Assembly: GCA_034663635.1 (NCBI GenBank)
Contig: JAXDJH010000013.1
Location: 248,001 to 312,000, forward strand
DNA length: 64,000 nucleotides
Source: JAXDJH01 sp034663635
GTDB lineage: Bacteria; Actinomycetota; CADDZG01; WHSQ01
Direction of reading: 5' to 3'
Shown here: in pieces, positions 34,931 to 42,696 of the stretch
Position numbering within the stretch: position 1 is the first letter of the stretch
Layout of the letters: each line of letters starts with the position of its first letter
Made by a program: the position numbers and the translations under genes
The notes under the pieces: generated by a model
Told to the model about the DNA's origin: nothing
The model's input: the letters and a program-made list of their open reading frames with translations, nothing else
Database searches by the model: none

Positions 34931-36364
34931 TCAGCAGGTAGGCGTCGGGAAGAGACAGCGCGTCTTGCGCGTCTTGTCCGGCTTCTCTAGAAGCTTGCCG
35001 CCGCTCGACTCCTTGATGAAGATCGGGTTGCCGACGGGCTTCTCGCCCTGGAGGGCGTTCTGAAGCATGGTGTCGCCCGACGCGATGTAGATCGTGCCGT
35101 TGGCGTCGAAGTTGACGGTGAAGAAGTCGCCCAACCGGCGGTCGCCACCCTCGAAGTCGGCGCTCGCGTTGCAGGCAGTTCCGCTCAAGCAGATCTTGCC
35201 CTTGTGGACCGGGCGGCCCGATGCGTTTGCGTAAGCGAACTGTGGCGGGATGAAGCGTTTCGATCCATCGCTGCACGTGACCGTCGTGCCATGGCCGTTG
35301 AGCGTGTAGGCCGCATAGGCGTAGAACTCGTTCGGCTTGCCTTTGTGGTTCTGGAACCAGACCACCGCGACACGCCCATCATCGCCTGCGATGATCCATG
35401 GCCACATCGCGTCGCCCGGATCCATCGGGATGTGCACCGCGTCTGCCCACTTCTTGGTCTGGCGGTTGAAGTAGCTGAAGGTGACGTCCCCGTTGGCGGT
35501 CGTGTCGTCTGAGCCGTCGTAACCGCCTGCGGCGGCCGAGTAGATCCATCCCTTGCGATCGACCGCGATGGCTCCGAAGAACTGAGTCGAGGATCCGAGC
35601 TTGACGGGGTACTGCTTCCACGTCGCTGCATCGTCGGCTGAGATCGCGACGCCCTGGCCACTGGGGCCGACAAGGCCGTGCTTGGGGTTCAACGGGTCGA
35701 CGAGCATCTTGCCGTCGGTGCCGGGGCTCGTCGTGACGAGGGTGAAGGTCAAACCACCGTCGGTCGAACGCCAGATCTGCTGCGGAAGATTGACGTAGAG
35801 GAAGACTTCTTTGTCCTCGGCCCCCGTGACCCACGGACGGTCGCCGGAAGCGGCGACGGGGTTCGCCGTCGGCCATGACTGACCATCGTCGGGGCTGCCG
35901 AAAACGGAGACGTTCGCGAGGTCGATCTCGACGTTGTAGATGTTGCCGCCGGCGTCCATGGAAAGGTCGGGGTCCGAGAAACCCGTCGAGGTCGCGCTAT
36001 GCGGACCGGCTTCGAGACCGGCGAGACCGACGTACTTCCACGTCTTGCCTCCGTCTGCTGAGCGCCAGTTCAAAGTCTGGTTGGAGTAACCGGCCGCGAA
36101 GTCGCCCGCTCCGGGGGCCGCGCTCGGATCTTTGTAGAGGTGAGTCGTGCCCGCGTGTGCGGAGACGATGATCGACCCGTCTTGCGCGGTGATGCTGACG
36201 GGCTCGCCGCCGGCTCGGTTCTCATCGATGTAAACGGGCTTGTCGAACTTGAGGGGTGGTGGCTTCACCGAAGGGCAGGATGTGGTCGACGATCCCGCGG
36301 CGCCGCCGAGCGGCAGAAGGGCGGCCAGAAGCGCCGGCACCATCAACAACCTTGTCCCTCTCAC
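34931..36364 (-). CDS. Secreted sialidase-like (Asp-box) beta-propeller protein
   Basis: A 477-aa exported protein. The Sec signal peptide covers about residues 1-24, then several Asp-box units are visible (SADGGKTW, SPDDGQSW, STDGGLTF, SADDAATW), which indicate a sialidase/photosystem-assembly-type beta-propeller. The catalytic arginine triad of true sialidases cannot be identified by eye, so enzyme activity is not claimed. Cysteines near the C-terminus (CLSGTACN, last residue C) suggest disulfides. GTG at 36364 has AGGAGG 4 nt upstream. It is transcribed divergently from the NlpC/P60 gene over a 169-bp gap. Confidence 0.85.
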   Translation of the reverse strand: MRGTRLLMVPALLAALLPLGGAAGSSTTSCPSVKPPPLKFDKPVYIDENRAGGEPVSITAQDGSIIVSAHAGTTHLYKDPSAAPGAGDFAAGYSNQTLNWRSADGGKTWKYVGLAGLEAGPHSATSTGFSDPDLSMDAGGNIYNVEIDLANVSVFGSPDDGQSWPTANPVAASGDRPWVTGAEDKEVFLYVNLPQQIWRSTDGGLTFTLVTTSPGTDGKMLVDPLNPKHGLVGPSGQGVAISADDAATWKQYPVKLGSSTQFFGAIAVDRKGWIYSAAAGGYDGSDDTTANGDVTFSYFNRQTKKWADAVHIPMDPGDAMWPWIIAGDDGRVAVVWFQNHKGKPNEFYAYAAYTLNGHGTTVTCSDGSKRFIPPQFAYANASGRPVHKGKICLSGTACNASADFEGGDRRLGDFFTVNFDANGTIYIASGDTMLQNALQGEKPVGNPIFIKESSGGKLLEKPDKTRKTRCLFPTPTC

Positions 36365-36440
36365 GTGACCTCCTGGGAAGTGCTCGACGTCTTGATGGAA
36401 TGGTTCTGCGCGGCCCCAACGGCTCCTGCTTGTTAACTAC

Positions 36441-36460
36441 TGTTGCTCATGTTGCTAATG
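36441..36460. repeat. Two-copy direct repeat in divergent promoter region
   Basis: Within the AT-richer gap 36365-36533, TGTTGCTCAT is followed at once by GTTGCTAATG, so GTTGCT-N-AT is repeated with a 9-10 nt period. The position suits a regulator-binding site for one or both divergent exported-protein genes. This is based on the pattern only. Confidence 0.35.
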
Positions 36461-36533
36461 ACCGATTTATCGCTCGAATTCCAAACGCGTCATTCATCAA
36501 GGCCCTCGTCGACCGGGGCCGATAGCTTAGAGA

Positions 36534-37589
36534 GTGAAAGGGACAAGGCGGTCAATCCTGTCGATGTGGACGGCTCTGGCGTTCGTGCTGGGGGCCGTGT
36601 TGCTGCCGTCCGCTGCGGTGGCGGGGCCGAAGCGTTCGCCGGCGCCTGAATGGGTCAAGCCCGCTCTTCACTACCTCGTCGACAGCGGATACATCGAGAG
36701 GGCCGCGTTCGATGCCAATGCACCGATGGGCCGGGCCGAGTTCACCGCACTGATGACCAAAGCGTTCGGCGGCGGGTTCTCCCGATCTCGGGGAGAGGTC
36801 ACCGCCTCCGAAGTTTCCGCGGCCCTCGTTCGCAAGCTGGATCGAGGAGCTCTCGCCGAACAACTCGAGATGGTTCAGTCGCCCGATGGCTGGGAGCCGG
36901 GCGTCTCCAAGTTCTTCGGCACCGAGATCGTGTCGCGCGAGCTGGGGCTTCGGCGGGACCGAGCGACCTCGGAGGACGCGTTCGAGTCCTCTGCAACCGA
37001 GTCGATGTCGCAGGCCGACATCGCATGGGCGATCTGGCAAGCGAAGACTTCGCCGGACACGTGGTCGGCCGACGCGCTGAGCGATTTCGCGCTGCGGGAT
37101 TACTCGGAGTCTCAGCGGGCCGTCGTTCGCTACGCGCTCTCGCTCGTTGGCGCTCCTTATGTCTGGGGTGGCGAGTGGCCGACCAAGACTCCGGAGGGAT
37201 ATCCCTACGGCGCGCAGATGCACGGCGGATTCGATTGCTCGGGATTCTCCTGGTACGTCCTGCGAGCGAAGACTTCGTCATGGACCCCGGTGGATCGGCC
37301 CTACAAGGGCTGGAAGCTCGACGAGCGTTCCTCCTACGACATGGCCGGCGGCATCCCGCGGCGTCAGCGGATCTCCTACCGGCATCTCGAGCCCGGCGAC
37401 CTCGTCTTCTTCGCCGCAACCGGCAAGGACGCGAAGGCGAGCGACGTGTACCACGCCGGCATCTACGTTAGCGATGGATGGATGGTGCACTCGAGTGGGG
37501 GCCGAGCGGGGATCTCTCTAGGAGACATAGGGCCGGACTCGTGGTGGCACGACCAACTGGCCTGGGGCCGCCGAGTAATCCAGGACTAA
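36534..37589 (+). CDS. Secreted NlpC/P60 cell-wall peptidase
   Basis: A 351-aa exported protein. A signal peptide (about 1-31) is followed by a helical region with an SLH-like segment (about 38-75, ALHYLVDSGYI and MGRAEFTALM) that may bind the cell wall. The C-terminal NlpC/P60 domain (about 193-351) has catalytic C235 (GGFDCSGFSW) and H308 (VYHAGIYV), with VGAPYVWGG before them. It should cleave peptidoglycan stem peptides outside the membrane. GTG at 36534; the N-terminus KGTRRSILS is basic as expected. The gene ends 11 nt before a 37-nt hairpin repeat. Confidence 0.9.
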   Translation: MKGTRRSILSMWTALAFVLGAVLLPSAAVAGPKRSPAPEWVKPALHYLVDSGYIERAAFDANAPMGRAEFTALMTKAFGGGFSRSRGEVTASEVSAALVRKLDRGALAEQLEMVQSPDGWEPGVSKFFGTEIVSRELGLRRDRATSEDAFESSATESMSQADIAWAIWQAKTSPDTWSADALSDFALRDYSESQRAVVRYALSLVGAPYVWGGEWPTKTPEGYPYGAQMHGGFDCSGFSWYVLRAKTSSWTPVDRPYKGWKLDERSSYDMAGGIPRRQRISYRHLEPGDLVFFAATGKDAKASDVYHAGIYVSDGWMVHSSGGRAGISLGDIGPDSWWHDQLAWGRRVIQD

Positions 37590-37600
37590 CTAGGCCATCG

Positions 37601-37637
37601 TGTGCGCAAACTCCCGCATAGCGAGAGCTTGAGCACA
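37601..37637. repeat. 37-nt hairpin repeat, copy 1
   Basis: TGTGC (37601-37605) pairs with GCACA (37633-37637). An inner stem AACTCCCGC/GCGAGAGCT surrounds a 3-nt ATA loop, with a C/A mismatch. The core TCCCGCATAGCGAGAG is identical in copies at 38616 and 62501. It lies between the convergent NlpC/P60 and AbiEi-like genes. Confidence 0.8.
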
Positions 37638-37641
37638 CCGC

Positions 37642-38565
37642 TCAGTCGAGCGAGCGCCAGACTTTCCCGAATGATCTAAGAAAGTGCCCAGGTCTGCTCA
37701 GACTTTTGCTGGTGGCGTGGACCACCGTCAGTCCAGCGGCTACAAGTTCATTGCGACGATCGATGTCCTTGTGCCAAGCCTCGCTTCCCGAATGCCATCG
37801 AAAACTGTCGACTTCGAGGACGAGCTTGCGCTCCGGCCAGGCAAGATCCACCCGGCCGACGAATGCACCATCGCTGTTGATCACCCTTTGCCGGACGGGA
37901 TTCGGATAGCCGGCCTCACGGAGTAGTTGGATCACCTTCGTCTCCAGTCCCGACTCCGTCGGCACGACGTCTGATGAACGCGCCAGCAGCTCGCGCAGAT
38001 GCGCAACTCCTGAACTATTTCTCGGGCGGCGCAGGAGCTCAAGCTGGATCCGAGCCTTGGTCGTTAAGCGACGGCGAAGAACGTCCTCGAACGCTTCCTC
38101 CAGTTGATTCGATCCGATAAGGCCCGCAAGGTCTGCGACCGTCCGGGCCGGAGCAGTCGTCGGGATACCGCTCACGATCGCAACATCCGCTTGGGTTAGG
38201 CCGCTCGAAAAGTGCGGTACCACTCCCGGTCTCGCCTTGAACCTCGCGGTGGCCACGACATGGATATCTCGCGTAAAAGCGAACCCATCGATCCGATGAA
38301 CGGCCGCCGCGCTCAGGCCGAAAAGGACCGAACCGTCGAGCGATAGCACGACGCTTAGAGCTCGCTGGTGCCAAGACCTTGGAACTCCCGCGATTTGGTA
38401 GACACCTCGCGCAACACGTAACCACCGACCCGCGGCGACGCGTCTACTCACCGCCTGACGACTGAGGCCGGCAGACAACGCTTGGGCCAGCGTGACAAGT
38501 CCGTGCTGTGTGCTCGCTATGACAGCGCACCGCGCGTCGGACCCGAGAAGGGCGTGCTCTTGCAC
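37642..38565 (-). CDS. AbiEi-antitoxin-like HTH protein with DUF559/Vsr-like C-terminus
   Basis: A 307-aa protein. The N-terminus (about 15-60) is a helix-turn-helix of the AbiEi antitoxin type (GLVTLAQALSAGLSRQAVSRRV, GVYQIAG), the middle matches the AbiEi-like body, and the C-terminal ~100 residues resemble DUF559/Vsr-like endonuclease folds (VGRVDLAWPERKLVLEVDSFRWH). No AbiEii toxin gene is adjacent, so it is not a typical type IV toxin-antitoxin pair. GTG at 38565. It is bracketed by two same-orientation copies of the 37-nt hairpin repeat, which may mean cassette-like mobility or just terminators. Function unknown. Confidence 0.75.
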   Translation of the reverse strand: MQEHALLGSDARCAVIASTQHGLVTLAQALSAGLSRQAVSRRVAAGRWLRVARGVYQIAGVPRSWHQRALSVVLSLDGSVLFGLSAAAVHRIDGFAFTRDIHVVATARFKARPGVVPHFSSGLTQADVAIVSGIPTTAPARTVADLAGLIGSNQLEEAFEDVLRRRLTTKARIQLELLRRPRNSSGVAHLRELLARSSDVVPTESGLETKVIQLLREAGYPNPVRQRVINSDGAFVGRVDLAWPERKLVLEVDSFRWHSGSEAWHKDIDRRNELVAAGLTVVHATSKSLSRPGHFLRSFGKVWRSLD

Positions 38566-38615
38566 GCTGTTGTTCTATGGCACCTAGAAACTTGAACGCG
38601 TGCGCGGCGTCACAT

Positions 38616-38652
38616 TGTGCGGAAAATCCCGCATAGCGAGAGTTTCCGCACA
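38616..38652. repeat. 37-nt hairpin repeat, copy 2
   Basis: TGTGCGGAAA (38616-38625) pairs perfectly with TTTCCGCACA (38643-38652). The inner core TCCCGCATAGCGAGAG is identical to copies 1 and 3. An 11-nt direct repeat CACATTGTGCG (38611-38621 and 38649-38659) straddles it. It lies between the AbiEi-like gene start and the end of the L,D-transpeptidase gene. Confidence 0.85.
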
Positions 38653-38665
38653 TTGTGCGTGGGGG

Positions 38666-39964
38666 TCAGTCGTGGACGAAGACTGGGGTTCCTATCGGGT
38701 TGGCGTAGTAGAAGGTCTGCTCTAGGTAGCGCGGGATGCGCACGCAGCCGTGGCTCGCGGGATAGGTGGGGACCGAGTCGCTCCCGTGGATCGCGTAGCC
38801 GCCGATGAAGTAGTTCGGCCAGTAAAGGGTGCCGAGGCTCCCGTGCCTCTCGCCTTGGATCTTGCGCTCGATATGGAAGTTGCCGCGCGGCGTGTGGGCC
38901 TGGCGGGTCTGGCCCTCGGAGGTGTACGTCGCTTCGTTGCCACTCGACACGGGATACGTGTGGACGAGCCGTCGCTTCTTCACCTCGAAAAGAACCTGGC
39001 GTGAGATATCGACGTCGATGTAGTTCTTGGGATCACCGACGGCCGGCTTGGGCACCGCGGGACGCGGCTTGAGGGCGAGCATCGTCATCTGCGCCGGCGT
39101 TACGACGCCGTCTCGGGCGAGTCCGTGAACCTTCTCGAACGCGTAGACCGCCTCGAGCTCCGAGTAGCCATAGTTTCCGTCCATTCCGCCGGCCGGGTAT
39201 GACGTCGCGTTGAGAGTCTTCGTGAGGTACTGCACTTCCGGCCCGGTCGATCCCGAGCTCAACGTCACATCCCACCGGATCGCGTGCGCGCCTTCGAGCT
39301 TCTCGATTGTCCTGAACTCGAATCCTTTACGACGGAGTCCATCGACGATCATCGGCAACGCTTTGCGATGACTCTTTCGCCAGATGTCGAGCGAGATGAT
39401 GGAGCCGGCCCTCGTCGAGCGGATGACCTTGCCCGCGACCTTCCGAGCCAGTCCCCCGCCCGTGTGGTACGTCCATCTAACATTGCGGTAGCCCATCGAG
39501 CCCGCAACCTGCAGAACGCGCAGATCGCGATCGCCCTTAGGTGCGCGAAGGAAGGGCCGCGGGTAGAAGCCCGCCGCGTTCAACGCCTCTTGCGCTTGAG
39601 TGATCGAGTTTCGGAGTTCCGAATCGCTGAGCGAAGTGAACTTCGCCTGGCTCCAGCCTCGGTTCCCCATCGAGTGGTTGCCGGCCCGGATCAGCCGTGC
39701 CTTATCGGGGTGATGAGCAACCCACGAGCCAGACATGAAGAACGAAGCGCGGGCCCCCTGCGTCGAGAGGTCCTCGAGCACGGTGAGCAGGTTCTGCGAA
39801 CTCGTCTGGCCGTCGAGAGTGAGGAACACGACGCGCCGCTGGGGGCCGATCACCCACTCGCTCGGTGGAAACGTCGCAGCAGCCCGCGCCGGAGCGGCCA
39901 GGCATAGCGTTCCTGCGATCTGGATCGCCGTCAGAACGACGGCAAGCGAGGTCTTTGCCTTCAT
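38666..39964 (-). CDS. Polysaccharide deacetylase-like / PG-binding / L,D-transpeptidase fusion
   Basis: A 432-aa exported protein. The signal peptide is about 1-29. Residues 43-225 form a NodB deacetylase-like domain, 232-297 a peptidoglycan-binding domain, and 312-432 a YkuD L,D-transpeptidase with H393 (AIHGSD) and catalytic C407 in SHGCVRIP. The transpeptidase would form 3-3 cross-links or attach proteins to peptidoglycan. The deacetylase motifs are altered: TLDGQTS replaces TFDDGPS and NHSMGN replaces NHTxxH, so one catalytic Asp and one metal His appear lost, while RAPKG (motif 3) remains. The frame stays open far upstream, but ATG at 39964 gives the signal peptide. Confidence 0.88.
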   Translation of the reverse strand: MKAKTSLAVVLTAIQIAGTLCLAAPARAAATFPPSEWVIGPQRRVVFLTLDGQTSSQNLLTVLEDLSTQGARASFFMSGSWVAHHPDKARLIRAGNHSMGNRGWSQAKFTSLSDSELRNSITQAQEALNAAGFYPRPFLRAPKGDRDLRVLQVAGSMGYRNVRWTYHTGGGLARKVAGKVIRSTRAGSIISLDIWRKSHRKALPMIVDGLRRKGFEFRTIEKLEGAHAIRWDVTLSSGSTGPEVQYLTKTLNATSYPAGGMDGNYGYSELEAVYAFEKVHGLARDGVVTPAQMTMLALKPRPAVPKPAVGDPKNYIDVDISRQVLFEVKKRRLVHTYPVSSGNEATYTSEGQTRQAHTPRGNFHIERKIQGERHGSLGTLYWPNYFIGGYAIHGSDSVPTYPASHGCVRIPRYLEQTFYYANPIGTPVFVHD

Positions 39965-40099
39965 GTCCGGGCGCAGTGTACCGGGGGCGCCCCCTAGAAG
40001 GTTGCATTGCCAACCATCGCCAAGGCCCGTGGGAAGGAGAACGGAGAGCGCGACTAGAAGAGTTCCGGCGACGACTACCCCGATCCCAGGAGGCAATCC

Positions 40100-40693
40100 A
40101 TGAGGGGAAAGACGCTGAAGACGCTGGCCGTCGCGGCCTCGCTCGGCCTGCTTGTAGGCGCGTTCATCGCAGCTCCGGCCGACGCCAAGAAAAAGAAGCC
40201 AAAGCCGCCGAAGGCATGCGCGCCGTACGTTCCGACCGGTAGCGCCGAAGGGGGCGAGGTAACAGTGATCACCGACGCCGCCACGGAAGAGGCGCCGATC
40301 GAGATCACCGTGCCGACGGATCCGGGCCTCGGCTCCGGCCATGGCGACGGCGCTGTGGGACCGGTAGCCGAAGCCTTCGTTCCCATACAGATCGACTCCG
40401 CCGTCACCGGAGCCGGGCTCTACGGGCGGGTCGAGTTCACGCCCGTATGGGATTACGACCTCTACCTCCAGGACGAGGCTGGGACCGATCTGATGGTCTC
40501 CGGCGGTACCTTGATCGTCGATGACTCGGAGGTAGGCGGAGACGCCGACAACAGCGAGACCGGAGCCGGGTTCGAAGCCGTCTATGGAGTCACCACGGCG
40601 GACTGCACCGGCTACAACTTCGACGTGGTCACCGCCACGAGCCCTGGAGGGGACGTCACCCTCAAGGTGTGGCTGGGAGAGGCCACGATCTAA
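40100..40693 (+). CDS. Secreted Lys-rich-linker protein, paralogue 1
   Basis: A 197-aa exported protein. The signal peptide (about 1-29) ends at APADA and is followed at once by KKKKPKPPK, then a beta-rich domain with WDYDLYLQDEAGTDLMVSGG, which recalls PPC (bacterial pre-peptidase C-terminal) beta-sandwich domains. Two conserved cysteines (CAPYV and ADCTGY) could form a disulfide. ATG at 40100 follows AGGAGG. A strong terminator follows, so it is probably monocistronic. Its close paralogue starts 131 nt downstream. Function unknown; surface binding is possible. Confidence 0.8.
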   Translation: MRGKTLKTLAVAASLGLLVGAFIAAPADAKKKKPKPPKACAPYVPTGSAEGGEVTVITDAATEEAPIEITVPTDPGLGSGHGDGAVGPVAEAFVPIQIDSAVTGAGLYGRVEFTPVWDYDLYLQDEAGTDLMVSGGTLIVDDSEVGGDADNSETGAGFEAVYGVTTADCTGYNFDVVTATSPGGDVTLKVWLGEATI

Positions 40694-40709
40694 CGCAGCT
40701 CTAGTTCCA

Positions 40710-40742
40710 GGGGGCCGGGCACTCTTGCCCGGCCCCCTTTTT
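40710..40742 (+). terminator. Rho-independent terminator
   Basis: A perfect 11-bp stem, GGGGGCCGGGC/GCCCGGCCCCC, with a 6-nt ACTCTT loop and a TTTTT run, 17 nt after secreted paralogue 1. Confidence 0.9.
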
Positions 40743-40774
40743 CGTTCCCGCAGGACTGAACCCACCCAGGGAGA

Positions 40775-40818
40775 ACCTCCAATCACCCAAAGAAGACAGT
40801 CAATTGGACATTGGAGGT
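40775..40818 (+). promoter_or_regulatory. Hairpin that would sequester the ribosome-binding site
   Basis: ACCTCCAAT (40775-40783) is perfectly complementary over 9 bp to ATTGGAGGT (40810-40818), which contains the GGAGG (40813-40817) of the gene starting at 40824. The loop is 26 nt. If transcribed from upstream of 40775, translation of secreted paralogue 2 would depend on opening this stem, as in RNA thermometers or ligand-controlled leaders. An operator palindrome is the alternative. Confidence 0.5.
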
Positions 40819-40823
40819 AACGA

Positions 40824-41474
40824 ATGAAGGGTGGACGCATCACTCGCACCTTTGCCGTCGTCGCCGCGGCATCGATGATCATCGGCGCTTTCGCAGTCGG
40901 CCCCGCCGACGCGAAGAAAAAGAAGAAGAAGCCAACCGTCGCGACTTGCCCGGCCTTCGTTCCCGTCGAAGTCGCCTCCGGCGGCACCACGGGCGCAGAT
41001 GCAGCCAAGGCTCCTGTCGTTCAGGTGACGGACGCAAACACCGCCGAAGCTCCGCTCGTCATCGAGTACGAGCACGGTCCCGCCTTCTGGGAGAGTGCCT
41101 CTCACACTCCGGTCCAAGAGGACACGAAGTATTTCAACGTGCAACTGAACACCGCCAACCCGGCCCCCGGCCTCTACGCCAAGATCGAGTGGCCGACCCC
41201 GTCGCCCAGCGACATGGACTTGTACATGTACGACGGTGGAACCGAGGTTGCGCATTCCGGTGCGATCAATATCGCTCCGGTGGATGCCGTCGTTCTCGAC
41301 GCCTCCGACGGTGCCAACGGCGGCAACGGCTTCGAATCGATCCCCGGCTACCCGGCGGCGAACTGCGCCGGCTACACGTTCGAGAGCCAGGCTTTCGTCA
41401 CGCCCGGCGAGAGCATGAAGCTCTCTCTCTGGATCGGCGAGCCCACGGACACCTACAGCCGCCCGGCCAAGTAA
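40824..41474 (+). CDS. Secreted Lys-rich-linker protein, paralogue 2
   Basis: A 216-aa exported protein, clearly paralogous to the one at 40100. The signal peptide ends at PADA, followed by KKKKKKP, and a beta domain contains PSPSDMDLYMYDGGTEVAHSG. The two cysteines are in equivalent places (CPAFV and ANCAGYTF). ATG at 40824 with GGAGG 6 nt upstream, which lies in a 9-bp potential stem. A perfect terminator follows. The second copy has its own promoter region, so the two can be regulated differently. Function unknown. Confidence 0.8.
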   Translation: MKGGRITRTFAVVAAASMIIGAFAVGPADAKKKKKKPTVATCPAFVPVEVASGGTTGADAAKAPVVQVTDANTAEAPLVIEYEHGPAFWESASHTPVQEDTKYFNVQLNTANPAPGLYAKIEWPTPSPSDMDLYMYDGGTEVAHSGAINIAPVDAVVLDASDGANGGNGFESIPGYPAANCAGYTFESQAFVTPGESMKLSLWIGEPTDTYSRPAK

Positions 41475-41492
41475 CTCAGTAGGCAACAACGA

Positions 41493-41524
41493 GGGGCCGG
41501 GCTTTAAATAGCCCGGCCCCTTTT
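41493..41524. terminator. Rho-independent terminator between convergent genes
   Basis: A perfect 10-bp stem, GGGGCCGGGC/GCCCGGCCCC, around TTTAAATA, followed by TTTT. It serves secreted paralogue 2 on the plus strand, and may also act on the convergent DUF3105 gene. Confidence 0.88.
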
Positions 41525-41546
41525 CAATTCCGCTTTGTCTGTCCCC

Positions 41547-42299
41547 TTAGCCCCCGTCGGTGGCCGTTGCGTCCGGCAGAGGGGTGTCGGGGACCGTCAC
41601 GTTGCTCGGGTCGCTCTCCGCCGCTTGGAATGGCGAGTTCTGCGTGTTGTCGCAAACCTGCTCGGGCTCAGGAGCATCGCCTGAGGTCTTGAACGTGTCG
41701 ATGAACTCCTGGATCGCCGCCTCGTCGACCGAGTCCAAACGCATCGTGTGCGCCCACGCCACTATCGCGATGGGCGTGCTCATGTCCGCGTAAGGCGCGG
41801 AGAAGACGTGATCGTCGTAGCCACTCACGATGTTTTCTAGCGATCGGATCGAGTCGATCTCGAGATCGGGCTTGTAGAGAAGTCCGATCGCTCCGTGTTC
41901 CAGGGTGTGCACCATCAACTCGTTCTGGATCTGCGTGTCCTGAACGCCGCACGGAGCTGGGTTCGGCGCGTGCTGCCCCGAGACGGGAGGACTCATCGGG
42001 TAATCGACGGTGACCTCGTTCGATGCCGTGTGATCGCCGGATCCAGCCGTGCTGAAGTTCTCGATCGCGTGTCCTGCGATCACGTCTGGAGTACCGCCGC
42101 GAAGGAAGACGAACCAGATGGCGACCGCAGCGAGAGCGAAGAGAGCGACCCGGCGCACGAGCCTCTCTCGGGTCTCGCGTTTTTCTGCCTCGCGCAGCGC
42201 CGCGGCCTTCTGCTCGCGTCGCGCTTCAAGTTTCTGGCGTCTTAGCTCGTTGGGGTCAACCCCAGGCGGGGCCGTGCCCCTTCTCTTCTTCTTGGCCAT
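41547..42299 (-). CDS. DUF3105 membrane-anchored protein
   Basis: A 250-aa protein. The first 45 residues are very basic and coiled (MAKKKRRG, then RRQKLEARREQK), followed by one transmembrane helix (about 50-68, ALFALAAVAIWFVFL). The external domain carries the DUF3105 signature YPMSPPVSGQHAPNP and VHTLEHGAIGLLY. The C-terminal tail is Pro/Asp/Thr-rich. Related proteins are common in actinobacteria, with unknown role. ATG at 42299; 29 nt separate it from a divergent small membrane-protein gene. Confidence 0.85.
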   Translation of the reverse strand: MAKKKRRGTAPPGVDPNELRRQKLEARREQKAAALREAEKRETRERLVRRVALFALAAVAIWFVFLRGGTPDVIAGHAIENFSTAGSGDHTASNEVTVDYPMSPPVSGQHAPNPAPCGVQDTQIQNELMVHTLEHGAIGLLYKPDLEIDSIRSLENIVSGYDDHVFSAPYADMSTPIAIVAWAHTMRLDSVDEAAIQEFIDTFKTSGDAPEPEQVCDNTQNSPFQAAESDPSNVTVPDTPLPDATATDGG

Positions 42300-42328
42300 A
42301 CGGGCGAGCAGGCTATCTTGACTGGCCG

Positions 42329-42679
42329 ATGAACCCCGACACCTGGCGCACGGTCCTCATCTCCGCGCTGGCTCTGAACGCCTCGCTCGGCTTCGGTTAC
42401 AGGGTGTACCGCCTCAGCAAAGGGGGGCCGATGGGCGACGTGATCGGCCAGGCCATCCTCGGGACGATCCTCGCGGGTCTCGCGGTCTGCCTTGGGCTCG
42501 GGGGGGATTGGCCGCGCTGGCCGGCGCTCGTCTACGCCGTCGTGTTCGGGATCGTGGTCATGCCGGTCTGGGTTCTGGCGGTCCTGATACCTCTCCCGCC
42601 CGAACGGATCGACTACGCGTTCACCGCTGTTTACTGGCTGAGTCTGATCGCCATCGCCGTCTCGGCGATCGCGGTCTAA
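42329..42679 (+). CDS. Small integral membrane protein
   Basis: A 116-aa hydrophobic protein with four predicted membrane helices (roughly residues 8-25, 37-56, 65-86 and 95-116). No family motif is recognised. The coding frame is well supported by its hydrophobic pattern and its position between two divergent or convergent genes. It converges with bldD, 17 nt apart. Function unknown. Confidence 0.65.
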   Translation: MNPDTWRTVLISALALNASLGFGYRVYRLSKGGPMGDVIGQAILGTILAGLAVCLGLGGDWPRWPALVYAVVFGIVVMPVWVLAVLIPLPPERIDYAFTAVYWLSLIAIAVSAIAV

Positions 42680-42696
42680 GGAGAGCTGGGAGAGGG

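Noticed and set aside
37642..38565. Type IV AbiE toxin-antitoxin system
   Set aside because: There is no adjacent AbiEii nucleotidyltransferase toxin, so only the antitoxin-like gene is present.
39965..41008. Upstream extension of the L,D-transpeptidase frame to 41008, giving about 780 residues
   Set aside because: The added part is low-complexity Arg/Gly/Val-rich sequence and runs antisense through a secreted-protein gene and its terminator, while ATG 39964 provides a signal peptide.
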